A stretch of DNA of 64,000 nt from Gemmatimonadota bacterium. Its GTDB lineage: Bacteria; Gemmatimonadota; Gemmatimonadetes; Gemmatimonadales; Gemmatimonadaceae. Below are positions 1 through 9,800 of this stretch, one piece after another (the stretch's first letter is position 1; each line of letters opens with the position of its first letter). Both the position numbers and the translations under genes were made by a program. The stretch lies in the NCBI GenBank assembly GCA_028287305.1, contig JAQBPX010000038.1, forward strand, positions 496,001-560,000. Reading direction: 5' to 3'. The notes under the pieces were generated by a model that worked only from the letters and a program-made list of their open reading frames with translations, was not told the DNA's origin and ran no database searches.

Positions 1-1214
<1,214 letters not shown>

Positions 1215-1223
1215 CCGCGCGCG

Positions 1224-2012
1224 CTACCGGTCGAGGTAGAGGCTGATCGAGCCGAAGTTGAGGTGCGACTTGAGCTGCACCAGCTCGTGCGCGCCGTTGG
1301 CGTTGATCCACACCTCGGCGCGCCCCTTGTTCGAGAACATCCCACTCGTCTTGATCTCCGGCTGCAGCACGAACGCGTCGAAGGTGCCCGCGGGCACTTC
1401 CACCGTCTCGCGGCGCACCACGCGGATGATCACCGGGTTCGCATCGGGACGGAAATAGCGGTCGCACTCGAACTCCGCTCCCACGGCCAGTGGAAGCGTG
1501 CGCAGGAAGTAGAGGAAGCTCGCGTCGTCGAGCGGGAGCGGCACCGAGGGCTGCTCTTCCTCGCCCTTTTTCTGGAAGCTGGTGCGCTCCGGAAAGATCT
1601 CGAACTCGCGCAGCGCCTTGTACCGTCCCTCGTGGAGCGACTGCACGAAGCGCAGCGACGATTGCGTCCGCGTGTCGAACCAGCTCTCGATGCGATCGTC
1701 CACCCGGAAGAACAGCGTGCCGCCGGTGATGTGCAGCAGGGCGTGGTACGCGGGGCGGCCGCGGATGCTGTCGCCGGTGGTGAGCTCCATGTTGGCGGTC
1801 GCCACGTGCAGCGGGCCGAAGTGCACGGAGTACTTGAGGCGCTCGCCCAGGGGGAGGTTCTCGGCGGCCATGCGGGCGCCGTCGCCGGGCAAGGCGCAGG
1901 TGGCCGCGCTGCGCGCGGGCACCTGTGGCGTGGCCAACGGCGAAGTGGCCAGCTGCGAACTGGCCACCGACGCGACCAGCGCGCCCAGTCGAACTGCGGC
2001 AACGAACAGCAT
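1224..2012 (-). CDS. DUF3108 domain-containing periplasmic protein
   Basis: About 262 residues. A TTG two codons upstream is possible, but the ATG gives a clean hydrophobic N-terminus (MLFVAAVRLGALVASVAS) that looks like a signal peptide. The mature part follows the DUF3108 pattern: a GERLKYSVHFGPLHVATA opening, a middle section ending in DDRIESWFDT, and a C-terminal section with VEVPAGTFDAFVLQP and GRAEVWINANGAHELVQLKS. Members are beta-rich periplasmic proteins related in fold to LolA/LppX-like lipid-binding proteins, and their role is not established. It converges on the hybrid kinase with a 9-bp gap, and its partner upstream on the same strand is a predicted outer-membrane protein, so a cell-envelope role is likely. 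The family is clear; the function is not. Confidence 0.8.
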   Translation of the reverse strand: MLFVAAVRLGALVASVASSQLATSPLATPQVPARSAATCALPGDGARMAAENLPLGERLKYSVHFGPLHVATANMELTTGDSIRGRPAYHALLHITGGTLFFRVDDRIESWFDTRTQSSLRFVQSLHEGRYKALREFEIFPERTSFQKKGEEEQPSVPLPLDDASFLYFLRTLPLAVGAEFECDRYFRPDANPVIIRVVRRETVEVPAGTFDAFVLQPEIKTSGMFSNKGRAEVWINANGAHELVQLKSHLNFGSISLYLDR

Positions 2013-2066
2013 GAACAAAGATAATCGGGGGGCGCGCCCGGATTTGGCCCGGCGGGAGGACCTCCG

Positions 2067-2939
2067 CTAGAGCAGGAACGCCAGCGACGCGCGCACCTGC
2101 CGGCCCGTGTTGAAGTTCGGCGCGCCGGATCCCTTCTCCCACGCGAAGTCGAAGTAGCGGTGCTCGTCGAGCACGAATCGCATGATCCCGGTCACGCGAT
2201 GGTACGTGGCCGAGTGCAGCAGGTCGAACCAGGCGTCACCGGTCGCGTGAAAGCCGAGTCCGAGGCCGGACTTCGTGCGCCTGGTGGCGATGCTCCACCT
2301 GGCACTCGCCTTCGCGCGCAGCACGCCCGCGTCGAGCGGTTCGCGGCTCTCGTCTCGCTTGCCGCCGGTGGTGCCGATGGAATCGGGTGTGCCGGCCTTC
2401 CACTTGTAGCCACCCTGCACGAACGCGCCGATCGAGAGCGTCCGAAGGCGCAGCGGCACCGAGCCCTGGAACCAGGGGACGTAGCCCACCTCGGCGATCC
2501 CGTTCACGCGCTGGAAGCGCCCGTCGGACTCGGCGCCGAGCGAGATGGGAAAGGCGTGAAAGAAGGAGAGGTCGGGCGTGACGAGCCCGTCCACCGTGGT
2601 GGTGTGGAAGAACATCGCATTGCCCGTGAGCTTCGCGGTGATGCCCTCGAAGGCGTCCGCGCTTCCAGTCTCGAGCTTGATGTCCGGGGTGAAGTAGACG
2701 AGCGAGCGCCTGAAGTCCTGCTGCCAGTCCACGCCACTGAGGTCCTTCGTGAAGTCCACGAGCAGGTGCACCGCGGACTGGCGCGCGACCGTGCGCGCGG
2801 AGCCGACGGAGAAGGAGAGCGGTGAGCGATTCGGATCGCTCGCCTGCGATGACACGTGCTGCGCGCGCGCGGTGGCCGTCGCGAACATGAGCGCAAGTGC
2901 GGCGAGCGTGCGCGGGCGCGTCATGCGCGGGCGCGTCAT
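2067..2939 (-). CDS. Predicted outer-membrane beta-barrel protein, unknown function
   Basis: 290 residues. After a basic start comes a signal peptide (TLAALALMFATATARAQ, with an A-x-A cleavage site). The remainder is rich in alternating aromatic and polar residues (for example RYFDFAWEKGSG) and ends in RASLAFLL. This is typical of small beta-barrels, although the terminal residue is Leu rather than Phe. I recognise no named family. The start codon overlaps the stop of the upstream small gene as ATGA, so the two are probably translationally coupled. The first ten residues are a perfect duplication (MTRPR twice) caused by a 15-bp tandem repeat that carries the start codon, so translation could begin at either ATG. 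The localisation is reasonably likely; the function is unknown. Confidence 0.6.
   Translation of the reverse strand: MTRPRMTRPRTLAALALMFATATARAQHVSSQASDPNRSPLSFSVGSARTVARQSAVHLLVDFTKDLSGVDWQQDFRRSLVYFTPDIKLETGSADAFEGITAKLTGNAMFFHTTTVDGLVTPDLSFFHAFPISLGAESDGRFQRVNGIAEVGYVPWFQGSVPLRLRTLSIGAFVQGGYKWKAGTPDSIGTTGGKRDESREPLDAGVLRAKASARWSIATRRTKSGLGLGFHATGDAWFDLLHSATYHRVTGIMRFVLDEHRYFDFAWEKGSGAPNFNTGRQVRASLAFLL
2910..2939 (-). repeat. 15-bp perfect tandem duplication carrying a start codon
   Basis: The unit ATGACGCGCCCGCGC (minus strand) occurs twice back to back. The upstream copy supplies the ATGA overlap with the preceding gene. The downstream copy supplies a second in-frame ATG five codons later. 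It looks like a recent slippage event. Confidence 0.9.
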
Positions 2940-3193
2940 GCGAGCAGCTTGCCGGCGAGCGTGTCCACGCGCATCTGCATCCAGTTCTTCGGCCAGTCCG
3001 GGTCGCCGCCATTGTTGTTGGCGAGCGTCCAGCGGATGGCGGCCTTGTAGACGGCCTTGGAGTTGGCGGCGCCGAAGCCGTCGTCGTCGGCGAGCACTTC
3101 GTCGTGGACGGTGCCGTCGCTGATCGCGACGCCTTCGTCATTGAAGTGCCGTAGCTGGTAGCGCATCACGGAGCAGAGCTGGGCCGTGGTCAT
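2936..3193 (-). CDS. Small conserved-looking hypothetical protein (85 aa)
   Basis: 85 residues starting at MTTAQL. The sequence is polar, with no signal peptide or membrane segment. Its middle is acidic (HDEVLADDDGFGAANSK), and the end is rich in Trp, Asn and Lys (NNNGGDPDWPKNWMQMR). Coding is supported by the ATGA overlap with the next gene and by amino-acid composition much less Arg/Ala/Pro-biased than the alternative frames here. I do not recognise the family. It is likely co-transcribed with the downstream outer-membrane protein. Confidence 0.55.
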   Translation of the reverse strand: MTTAQLCSVMRYQLRHFNDEGVAISDGTVHDEVLADDDGFGAANSKAVYKAAIRWTLANNNGGDPDWPKNWMQMRVDTLAGKLLA

Positions 3194-3300
3194 GGGCCAC
3201 AATACTCGCGCATCCGGCGCGCAGCGCCAGAGGCGGTGAGACGCTGCGTGACCCCTTTCTTGGGGCGGGCAAGAACATCTTGAGCCGCGGACGACCGCGG

Positions 3301-3741
3301 CTAATGCAGTTGCAGTTCGCCCACGTCGGCCAGGTCGGCCAGGTCCGGCTCGACCCACCCGGCGCGCGCCTCGGCGGACATTAATCTCTCGCGGGAGTAG
3401 TACCGCAGCGGGATCGTGCGATCCGTGCAGAGCTCCACGACCTCGTTCACCAGCACCGTGAGCGACTCGCCAGCCGGGCGTTCGCGGATGAGCATCGCGA
3501 CGTACGCCACGTAGAAGCGCGTCAGCGTGTCGTGATATCCACCCGTGGGACTCGGCGCGACCCCCACACTCGCGTTGAACTTCTGGATGCCGGCGCGCAT
3601 GACGTCCACCGCGCGCACCGGCCCGTGCCAGAGCACGTTCCACGTCGCCACGGCGACGTGCGCGGCATGCGTGAACTCCTCGCGCGTCAGTGAGCACTCC
3701 TCGAAGCCGCGCACCAGCTCGCGGATCTCACTCGCGCGCAA
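3301..3741 (-). CDS. Conserved hypothetical protein (about 146 aa)
   Basis: The longest reading starts at a TTG that overlaps the 3' end of the lrp-type gene by 14 bp; a GTG nine codons further in is an alternative. The protein is soluble, probably helical, and carries EEFTHAAHVAVATW, GGYHDTLTRFYVAYVA and PLRYYSRERLMS. The conserved-looking His and Tyr residues suggest a small enzyme or ligand-binding domain, and similar proteins exist in soil bacteria without assigned function. It sits directly downstream of the Lrp-type regulator and is probably co-transcribed with it. Function unknown. Confidence 0.65.
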   Translation of the reverse strand: MRASEIRELVRGFEECSLTREEFTHAAHVAVATWNVLWHGPVRAVDVMRAGIQKFNASVGVAPSPTGGYHDTLTRFYVAYVAMLIRERPAGESLTVLVNEVVELCTDRTIPLRYYSRERLMSAEARAGWVEPDLADLADVGELQLH

Positions 3742-4183
3742 GGGGCACCACGGTGGATTCCTTCGTGGTGCGCAGCACGATGGTCGTGCGCGTGCGCGCG
3801 ACGCCGGGCACTCCCTTGATCTCCTCGCTGATCACGCGATCGAGATCCTCGGGGCCGCGCGAGCGCACCTTGAGCAGGTAGTCCATGTCGCCGGCCACGT
3901 GATGACACTCCTGCACCTCGGGGATCTCCACGATGCGCGCGAGGAGGGCCTTCCGATGGTGCGGTCGCTCCACCGCGATCGCGACGTAGGCGGTGAGGAT
4001 CGCGCCCACGGCCTTCGGCTCGACGAGGGCGGCGTAGCCGCGAATGACGCCCTCGTCCTCGAGCTTCCGCACGCGCTCGGCGGCGGCCGCGCCGGTCATG
4101 CCGAGCAGTTCCCCGAGCTTGGCCCAGCTCTCCCGGCCGGCGTCCTGGAGCCGCGCGATGATCTTGAGGTCCGTAGCGTCCAT
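3728..4183 (-). CDS. Lrp/AsnC family transcriptional regulator
   Basis: 151 residues from MDATDLKIIARLQ, the typical Lrp start. An upstream in-frame start would add a 12-residue tail that the family lacks. The N-terminal helix-turn-helix (about residues 3-55) includes SWAKLGELLGMTGAAAAERVRKLEDEG. A C-terminal RAM/AsnC ligand-binding domain follows, with VQECHHVAGDMDYLLKVRS, the usual allosteric site region. Such regulators sense amino acids and bind DNA as oligomers. The gene diverges from the decarboxylase gene across an unusually AT-rich spacer, the standard layout for an Lrp-type protein controlling its neighbour, probably the decarboxylase/ATP-grasp pair. The effector is unknown. Confidence 0.92.
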   Translation of the reverse strand: MDATDLKIIARLQDAGRESWAKLGELLGMTGAAAAERVRKLEDEGVIRGYAALVEPKAVGAILTAYVAIAVERPHHRKALLARIVEIPEVQECHHVAGDMDYLLKVRSRGPEDLDRVISEEIKGVPGVARTRTTIVLRTTKESTVVPLARE

Positions 4184-4194
4184 GGGAGCAATTA

Positions 4195-4224
4195 TTGACA
4201 ATTCTTTAGCAAATCGCAAGTATT
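4195..4224 (+). promoter_or_regulatory. Putative promoter of the decarboxylase operon in an AT-rich Lrp-type spacer
   Basis: TTGACA is followed after 18 bp by AGTATT, in the only markedly AT-rich stretch nearby. Transcription would begin near the ATG at 4237, giving a very short or absent leader there. The spacer between the divergent lrp-type and decarboxylase genes is also the expected Lrp binding region. This is assigned by eye only. Confidence 0.4.
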
Positions 4225-4236
4225 ACCTTCGATTCG

Positions 4237-5745
4237 ATGGCTAGTGCTTGCTCATTACCACTTTTCGGTCTCTCCATGACTGAGCTGACCCTCGATCCCA
4301 CCGACTGGGATTCCCTTCGCGCGCTCGGCCACCAGATGGTGGACGACATGCTGGCGATGCAGCGCGACATCACTGCGGCCCCGGCGTGGCGGCCAATCCC
4401 CGTAGATGTCGTGCGCCGCATAGACGAACCGGTGCCCCTGCAGCCGCAGGGTGAAGCGCGCGCCTACGAGGACTTCCAGTCGCTGGTGCAGCCCTACCCC
4501 TCGGGCAACCTGCACCCGCGCTTCTGGGGACGCGTGATGGGTACCGGCAGCCCCTTCGGGGCGCTGGCCGAGTTCCTCTCGGCGTCGCTGAACGTGAACC
4601 TGGCGAGCATCGAGTGCTCCGCGCTGTACATCGAGGAGCAGGTGCTGCGCTGGTCGCGCGAGCTCATGGGCTTTCCCGCCAGCGGAAGCGGCGTGCTGGT
4701 GAGCGGCTGCTCCATTGCGAACTTCATCGGCATCGCCGTGGCGCGCGAGGCGGTGGCCGGCGACATCCACCGCGTGGGGGTCGCGAAGGCTCCCCCGCTG
4801 CGCCTCTACTGCTCCGACCAGGCGCACATGTCGGTGCGTCGCGCAGTCGCGTTGCTGGGCCTGGGCACCGACGCCATCCACTACGTGCCGAGCGACGCGA
4901 ACTATCGCATCAGCGTGGTGGAGCTCGAGCAGGCGATCCATCGCGACCGCGCCGCGGGATACCTCCCGTTCTGCATCGTGGGCAACGCGGGCACCGTGGG
5001 CACGGGCGCCATCGACGACCTCAACGCGCTCGCCGACGTGGCGCAGCGCGAGGGCGCCTGGTACCACGTGGACGGCGCCTTCGGCGCGATCCTCGCGCTC
5101 TCCCCCACGCTCAAGCCGCAGCTCGCCGGCATCGAGCGCGCGGACTCGCTGGCGTTCGACTATCACAAGTGGATGCACGTGCCCTACGGCGCGGCGGCCG
5201 TGCTCGTTCGCGAGCGGGCGCAGCACCTCGCCCCCTTCCTCACCGGCGCGTCGAGCTATCTCGGCACCACCACGCGCGGCGCGGAGGCGGACCAGCATGC
5301 CTTTCACGAGCTGGGGCCCGAGCTGTCGCGCGACTTTCGCGCGCTCAAGGTGTGGATGGCGCTCAAGGCGCATGGCGTCGCGCTCTACGGAAAGCTGGCC
5401 GAGCAGAACGTGGAACAGGCGGCGTACCTGGCCACGCGCGCCAAGGCACATCCCCGCCTGGAGCTGATGGCGCCGGCGCCCATGAACATCGTGTGCCTGC
5501 GCTACGTGCACGCCGGGATGAGTGGCGACGCGCTCGACCGCGTGAACGAGGAGATCCTTGTGCGGCTTCAGGAACAGGGAATCGCGGTGCCCACGCGGCA
5601 TCGCATTCGCGGCCAGTTCGCCATTCGCGTTGCGATCACGAACCATCGCACGAGGCGGGAGGACCTCGACGCGCTCGTGGAGGGAATCGTCGAGATCGGG
5701 CGGCAGGTAGTGCTCGGCGGCGCAGTGGAGGCGGTGCCGGCGTGA
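4237..5745 (+). CDS. Pyridoxal-phosphate-dependent amino acid decarboxylase (group II, AADC/GAD-like)
   Basis: 502 residues; an ATG at 4276 (MTELTLDPTDWD) is an equally good start and matches the usual family N-terminus. The fold-type I decarboxylase pattern is clear: an early FWGRVMGTGSPFGALAEF region, SGVLVSGCSIANF, the PLP-facing HVDGAFGAILALSP, and the Schiff-base Lys in FDYHKWMHVPYG (about residue 311). A C-terminal small domain ends the protein. The family releases CO2 from aromatic amino acids, glutamate or related substrates to give amines; the exact substrate cannot be read from sequence. It is followed, with stop/start overlap or a two-base gap, by an ATP-grasp ligase, which suggests the amine or its precursor is ligated to a carboxylate. 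The divergent Lrp-type regulator probably controls it. Confidence 0.9.
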   Translation: MASACSLPLFGLSMTELTLDPTDWDSLRALGHQMVDDMLAMQRDITAAPAWRPIPVDVVRRIDEPVPLQPQGEARAYEDFQSLVQPYPSGNLHPRFWGRVMGTGSPFGALAEFLSASLNVNLASIECSALYIEEQVLRWSRELMGFPASGSGVLVSGCSIANFIGIAVAREAVAGDIHRVGVAKAPPLRLYCSDQAHMSVRRAVALLGLGTDAIHYVPSDANYRISVVELEQAIHRDRAAGYLPFCIVGNAGTVGTGAIDDLNALADVAQREGAWYHVDGAFGAILALSPTLKPQLAGIERADSLAFDYHKWMHVPYGAAAVLVRERAQHLAPFLTGASSYLGTTTRGAEADQHAFHELGPELSRDFRALKVWMALKAHGVALYGKLAEQNVEQAAYLATRAKAHPRLELMAPAPMNIVCLRYVHAGMSGDALDRVNEEILVRLQEQGIAVPTRHRIRGQFAIRVAITNHRTRREDLDALVEGIVEIGRQVVLGGAVEAVPA

Positions 5746-5747
5746 GC

Positions 5748-6605
5748 ATGCCGCGCGTCGCGCTCGTGACGTGGGGCGGACTGCCGGGGCTATCGGCCGA
5801 CGACCAGCGCGCGGCCGCCGCGCTGCGCGCCCGCGGTGCGAGGGTGGATGCGGTCGCGTGGGACGACGCGCTCGTTCCCTGGACGGCGTACGAGGCAATC
5901 GTGGTGCGCTCCGCGTGGGACTACCACACGCGCCCGGAACAGTTTCGCGCGTGGATCGCGCGCGTGGCGCCGCTCGGCACCCTCTGGAATCCGGCCGCCG
6001 TGCTGCAGTGGAACATGGACAAGCGCTACCTGCTGGAGCTGGCGTCGCGCGGGGTCAGGACGGTTCCCACCGTGTGCGTGGATGCGACCGACGGTCGAAC
6101 GCTCGCCGCGCTGCTGGATGAGCATGCGTGGGGCGAGGTGGTGATCAAGCCCGCGATCTCGGCGTCGGGGAATGCGACGTGGCGCTCGTCGCGCGAGCAT
6201 GGGGCGGCGGACGAGGCGCGCTTTCGTGCCGCGCGCATGGCGGGCGCGGTGCTGGTGCAGCCCTTCCAGCCCGAGGTCATGACAGGCGGCGAATGGTCGC
6301 TGGTGCACATTCGCGGCGAGTTCAGTCACGCGGTGGTGAAGCGGGCGCGCGCCGGCGAGTTCAGGGTCCAGGAAGAGCACGGAGGCACGGCGTCGGTGGA
6401 GACGCCGAGCGAGGCCATGCTCGCGGCGGCCAAGCAAGTGTTGTCGCGCGTGGAGGGGCGATGGCTCTACGCGCGCGTGGATGGGTGCATGGTCGGCGGC
6501 GAGTTCACGCTGATGGAGCTGGAGCTGATCGAGCCGTCGTTGTACCTGGGAATGGCGGAGGGGGCGGCGGAGCGGCTCGCGGAGGGGATAACGCAGTCAT
6601 GTTGA
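5748..6605 (+). CDS. ATP-grasp domain protein (RimK/glutathione-synthetase-like ligase)
   Basis: About 285 residues. A GTG six bases upstream overlaps the decarboxylase stop (GTGA) and lies 10 nt from a GGAGG, so it may be the real start. The N-terminal alpha/beta domain has WDDALVPWTAYEAIVVRSAWDY. The ATP-grasp core has NMDKRYLLELASRGV, the ATP-binding Lys strand EVVIKPAISASGN, the VLVQPFQPEV linker, and the metal-binding acidic strand ending in LMELELIEPSLYL. Enzymes of this fold join a carboxylate to an amine through an acyl-phosphate. Similar stand-alone proteins are annotated only as hypothetical ATP-grasp proteins. Tight coupling to the amino-acid decarboxylase suggests a small amide or peptide-like product. 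Confidence 0.8.
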   Translation: MPRVALVTWGGLPGLSADDQRAAAALRARGARVDAVAWDDALVPWTAYEAIVVRSAWDYHTRPEQFRAWIARVAPLGTLWNPAAVLQWNMDKRYLLELASRGVRTVPTVCVDATDGRTLAALLDEHAWGEVVIKPAISASGNATWRSSREHGAADEARFRAARMAGAVLVQPFQPEVMTGGEWSLVHIRGEFSHAVVKRARAGEFRVQEEHGGTASVETPSEAMLAAAKQVLSRVEGRWLYARVDGCMVGGEFTLMELELIEPSLYLGMAEGAAERLAEGITQSC

Positions 6606-6610
6606 ACGGC

Positions 6611-6770
6611 GGGCCTCAGGCCCGCAGGCCCGCGGGCTCAAACACCGACGAGGAAGCGCTTCGCGCTCCGTCATGAGTTGCCGGGTCAACATGGAACGGA
6701 GAACGGATAACGAAGCGCGCAGCGCTACCGCTTCAGTGCTGTAGCCCGCGGGCCTGCGGGCCCGCGGGCC
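6611..6770. repeat. Imperfect long inverted repeat in the ATP-grasp/BNR intergenic region
   Basis: The 20-mer GGCCCGCAGGCCCGCGGGCT occurs at 6619-6638 and as its exact reverse complement at 6743-6762. Each arm also holds a shorter palindrome (GCCCGCGGGC). Inside the pair, a GAAGCGCTTCGCGCTCCGT-like block is echoed in inverted, imperfect form near 6700-6730. The roughly 160-bp element could fold into one long hairpin. It resembles a small MITE-like or REP-like element, or a strong terminator; no transposase is present. The rest of the 268-bp gap holds the promoter region of the next gene. Confidence 0.7.
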
Positions 6771-6873
6771 AGGCCGCCGCCGTAATCCCGCCTTATAAAC
6801 TTCCTTACACCCCGCAGTTCGCTTTCCCCCCGGAAAATTCGCATGTTCGTAGGGTCCCTACCCCCCCAGAATC

Positions 6874-9800
6874 ATGCGCAGCCTGACCCGACTCTTCCTC
6901 GTGGCCGCAGTCCTCGCGGCCCCCCAACTCCACGCCCAGAGCGCCGACGACATCGTCGCGAAGTACGTCGCCCGCTCCGGCGGCGCTGACCGCATCCATG
7001 CGGTCACCACCATTCGGCGCGTCGGCAAGTTCTACGGCGGCGGCGGGTTCGAGGCCGTCCAGCACCAGGAGAACAAGCGTCCCAACCTCGTCCGCGACGA
7101 GTTCGCGCTCCAGGGGATGCTGGGCGTCAACTCCTACAATGGCGCCACCGGCTGGAAGATCGAGCCGTGGAATGGCAAGAAGGACGCGGAAGCGCTCGGC
7201 GAGGGCGAGCTCAAGTCGATCATCGAGGACGCCGAGTTCGACGATCCGCTCATCGACTACAAGGCCAAGGGCAACACCCTCGAAATGATTGGCACCGACC
7301 AGATCGAGGGCACCAAGGTCTACAAGCTCAAGCTCTCCATGAAGAGCAACGGCGACGTCCGCACCTACTACATCGACGCCGACAGCTACGTCCCGATCCT
7401 CTACCAGGTGAAGCGCGTGGTGCGCGGCGCCGAGCAGGAGTTCGAGGTCGCGCTCGGCGACTACAAGGAAGTGAACGGCTGGCTGTTGCCGCACGCCATC
7501 GAGATCGGCGACAAGGGCAGCACCAACAAGGCCAAGATCAACTGGGAAAAGATCGAGACGAACGTCGCGATCGACAGCAGGCGCTTCGAGAAGCCCGCCG
7601 TGGGCACGGTGCAGGTCGCGGCCGACGCCACCGCCACGCAGCAGGGAGGCCAGCCGTCGCAGCCCATGGAGAAGAAGGCCGTGAAGCGCGCCTTCCTCGC
7701 CTCCACGCCAGCCATGAAGGGGATGGCGGCCGTCGCCATCGACAGCGAGACCACCGCCGGCCTCGGCGCGCGCAACATCGGCTCCACCGCCATGAGCGGG
7801 CGCATCGCCGCCATCGCCGCGGTGCATGAGGGCAATCGCCTCACGGTGTTCGCCGGCGCGGCCAGCGGCGGCGTCTGGAAGTCGACCAATGGCGGCACCA
7901 CCTTCAAGCCCGTCTTCGACCAGCAGACCACGCAGTCGATCGGCGCCATCACGATCGACCCAACCAACCCGAAGGTCATCTGGGTCGGCACCGGCGAGCC
8001 GTGGACGCGCAACAGCGTGTCATACGGCGACGGCATCTACAAGTCCGTGAACGGCGGCGATGACTGGAAGAAGATGGGGCTGCCGAACTCGGAGCGGATC
8101 GCGAAGATCCTCATCGACCCCACCAGCACGAACACGGTGTACGCGTGCGTGGTCGGCCACATGTTCGATGACAGCATGGACCGCGGCGTCTACCGCACCA
8201 CCGACGGTGGCGCGACGTGGAGCAAGATCCTCGCGGGCGCGAACGGCTCCACCGGCTGCAGCCTGATGACGATGGACCCGAAGAACCCGAAGGTGCTCTA
8301 CGCCGGCATGTGGGACTTCCGTCGCAAGGGGTGGACGTTCCGCTCCGGCGGCGAGAACGACAAGGCGCCGAGCGCGAGCGCGATGTACAAGAGCACGGAT
8401 GGCGGCACCACCTGGGCGCCGCTCGACGAGAGCACCGCGAAGGGGCTTCCCCCGAAGCCCTGGGGTCGCGTCGCAGTCACGGTGGCGCCCTCGAATCCCG
8501 ACGTGGTCTACGCGTTCATCGAGGCCGTGCCGCCGCTCAACGCGCTCTATCGCTCGGCCGACGGTGGCAAGACGTGGGAGATGAAGGACCGCAGCCAGTC
8601 CATGATCTGGCGCCCCTTCTACTTCGCGAACCTGATCGTCGACCCGAAGAACGAGAACAAGGTCTACAAGCCGGACGGTTCGCTGATCATGAGCACCGAC
8701 GGCGGCTCGAGCTTCAGCAACATCAGCGGCGGCGCGCACGGGGACTTCCACGACGTATGGATCGATCCCGAGAACAGCGACCGCCTGATCACCATCGATG
8801 ATGGCGGGATGTGGACGTCACAGGACGGCGGCGACCGCTGGGTGAAGAACGACAACCTGCCGATCTCGCAGTTCTACCACGTGAGCGTGGACATGGACCG
8901 CCCGTACAACGTGTACGGCGGACTGCAGGACAACAGCTCGTGGGTCGGTCCCTCCAGCTTCCCCGGCGGCATCACCAGCCACCAGTGGGAGAACATGTAC
9001 GGCGGCGATGGGTTCTGGATGTTCGTGGACCCCACCGACCCGAACTACATCTACGCCGAGGCGCAGGGTGGCGACATCGGCCGCATCAATCGCAAGACGC
9101 ACGAGACGCGCAGCATCCGCCCGCTGCCGCTGTTCAAGGAGCAGAAGCTTCGCTTCAACTGGAACACGCCGATCCACGTGAGTCCCACGAAGAACGGCAC
9201 CATCTACCTCGGCTCGCAGTTCCTCTTCCGCTCGAAGGACTTCGGGCAGACGTGGGAGCGCATCTCGCCGGACCTCACGACGAACGATCCCGAGAAGCAG
9301 AAGCAGGAGCAGTCGGGCGGCGTCACGGTGGACAACTCGAGCGCCGAGATGCACACCACGATCTTCGGCATAGCGGAGTCGCCCAGGAACCCGCAGCTGA
9401 TCTGGGTGGGCACCGACGACGGCAACGTCCAGCTCACGCGCGACGGCGGCAAGACGTGGACGAACACGGTCGGCAACATCCAGGGCCTCGCGAAGAATGC
9501 CTGGGTGACCACGGTGGAAGCCGGGCACTTCAGTGAGGCGACGGTGTACGCCACCTTCGACCTGCACACCTTCGGCGACTTCACGCCGCACGCGTATCGC
9601 TCCACGGATTACGGCAAGACGTGGACGTCGCTGGTGTCGGCCAGCTCGGGCGTTCGTGGCTATGCGCACGTGATTCGCGAGGACCTCGTGAACCCGAACC
9701 TGCTCTTCCTCGGCACCGAGAACGGGCTCTGGGTGAGCACGACGGGCGGGCGTGAGTGGGCGCGCTACAAGGGCGGCGACCTGCCGGCCGTGGCGGTGCG

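Noticed and set aside
4255-5898. A 547-residue minus-strand reading antisense to the decarboxylase
   Set aside because: It is rich in Arg/His/Val with no domain, while the plus strand has a clear PLP-enzyme pattern.
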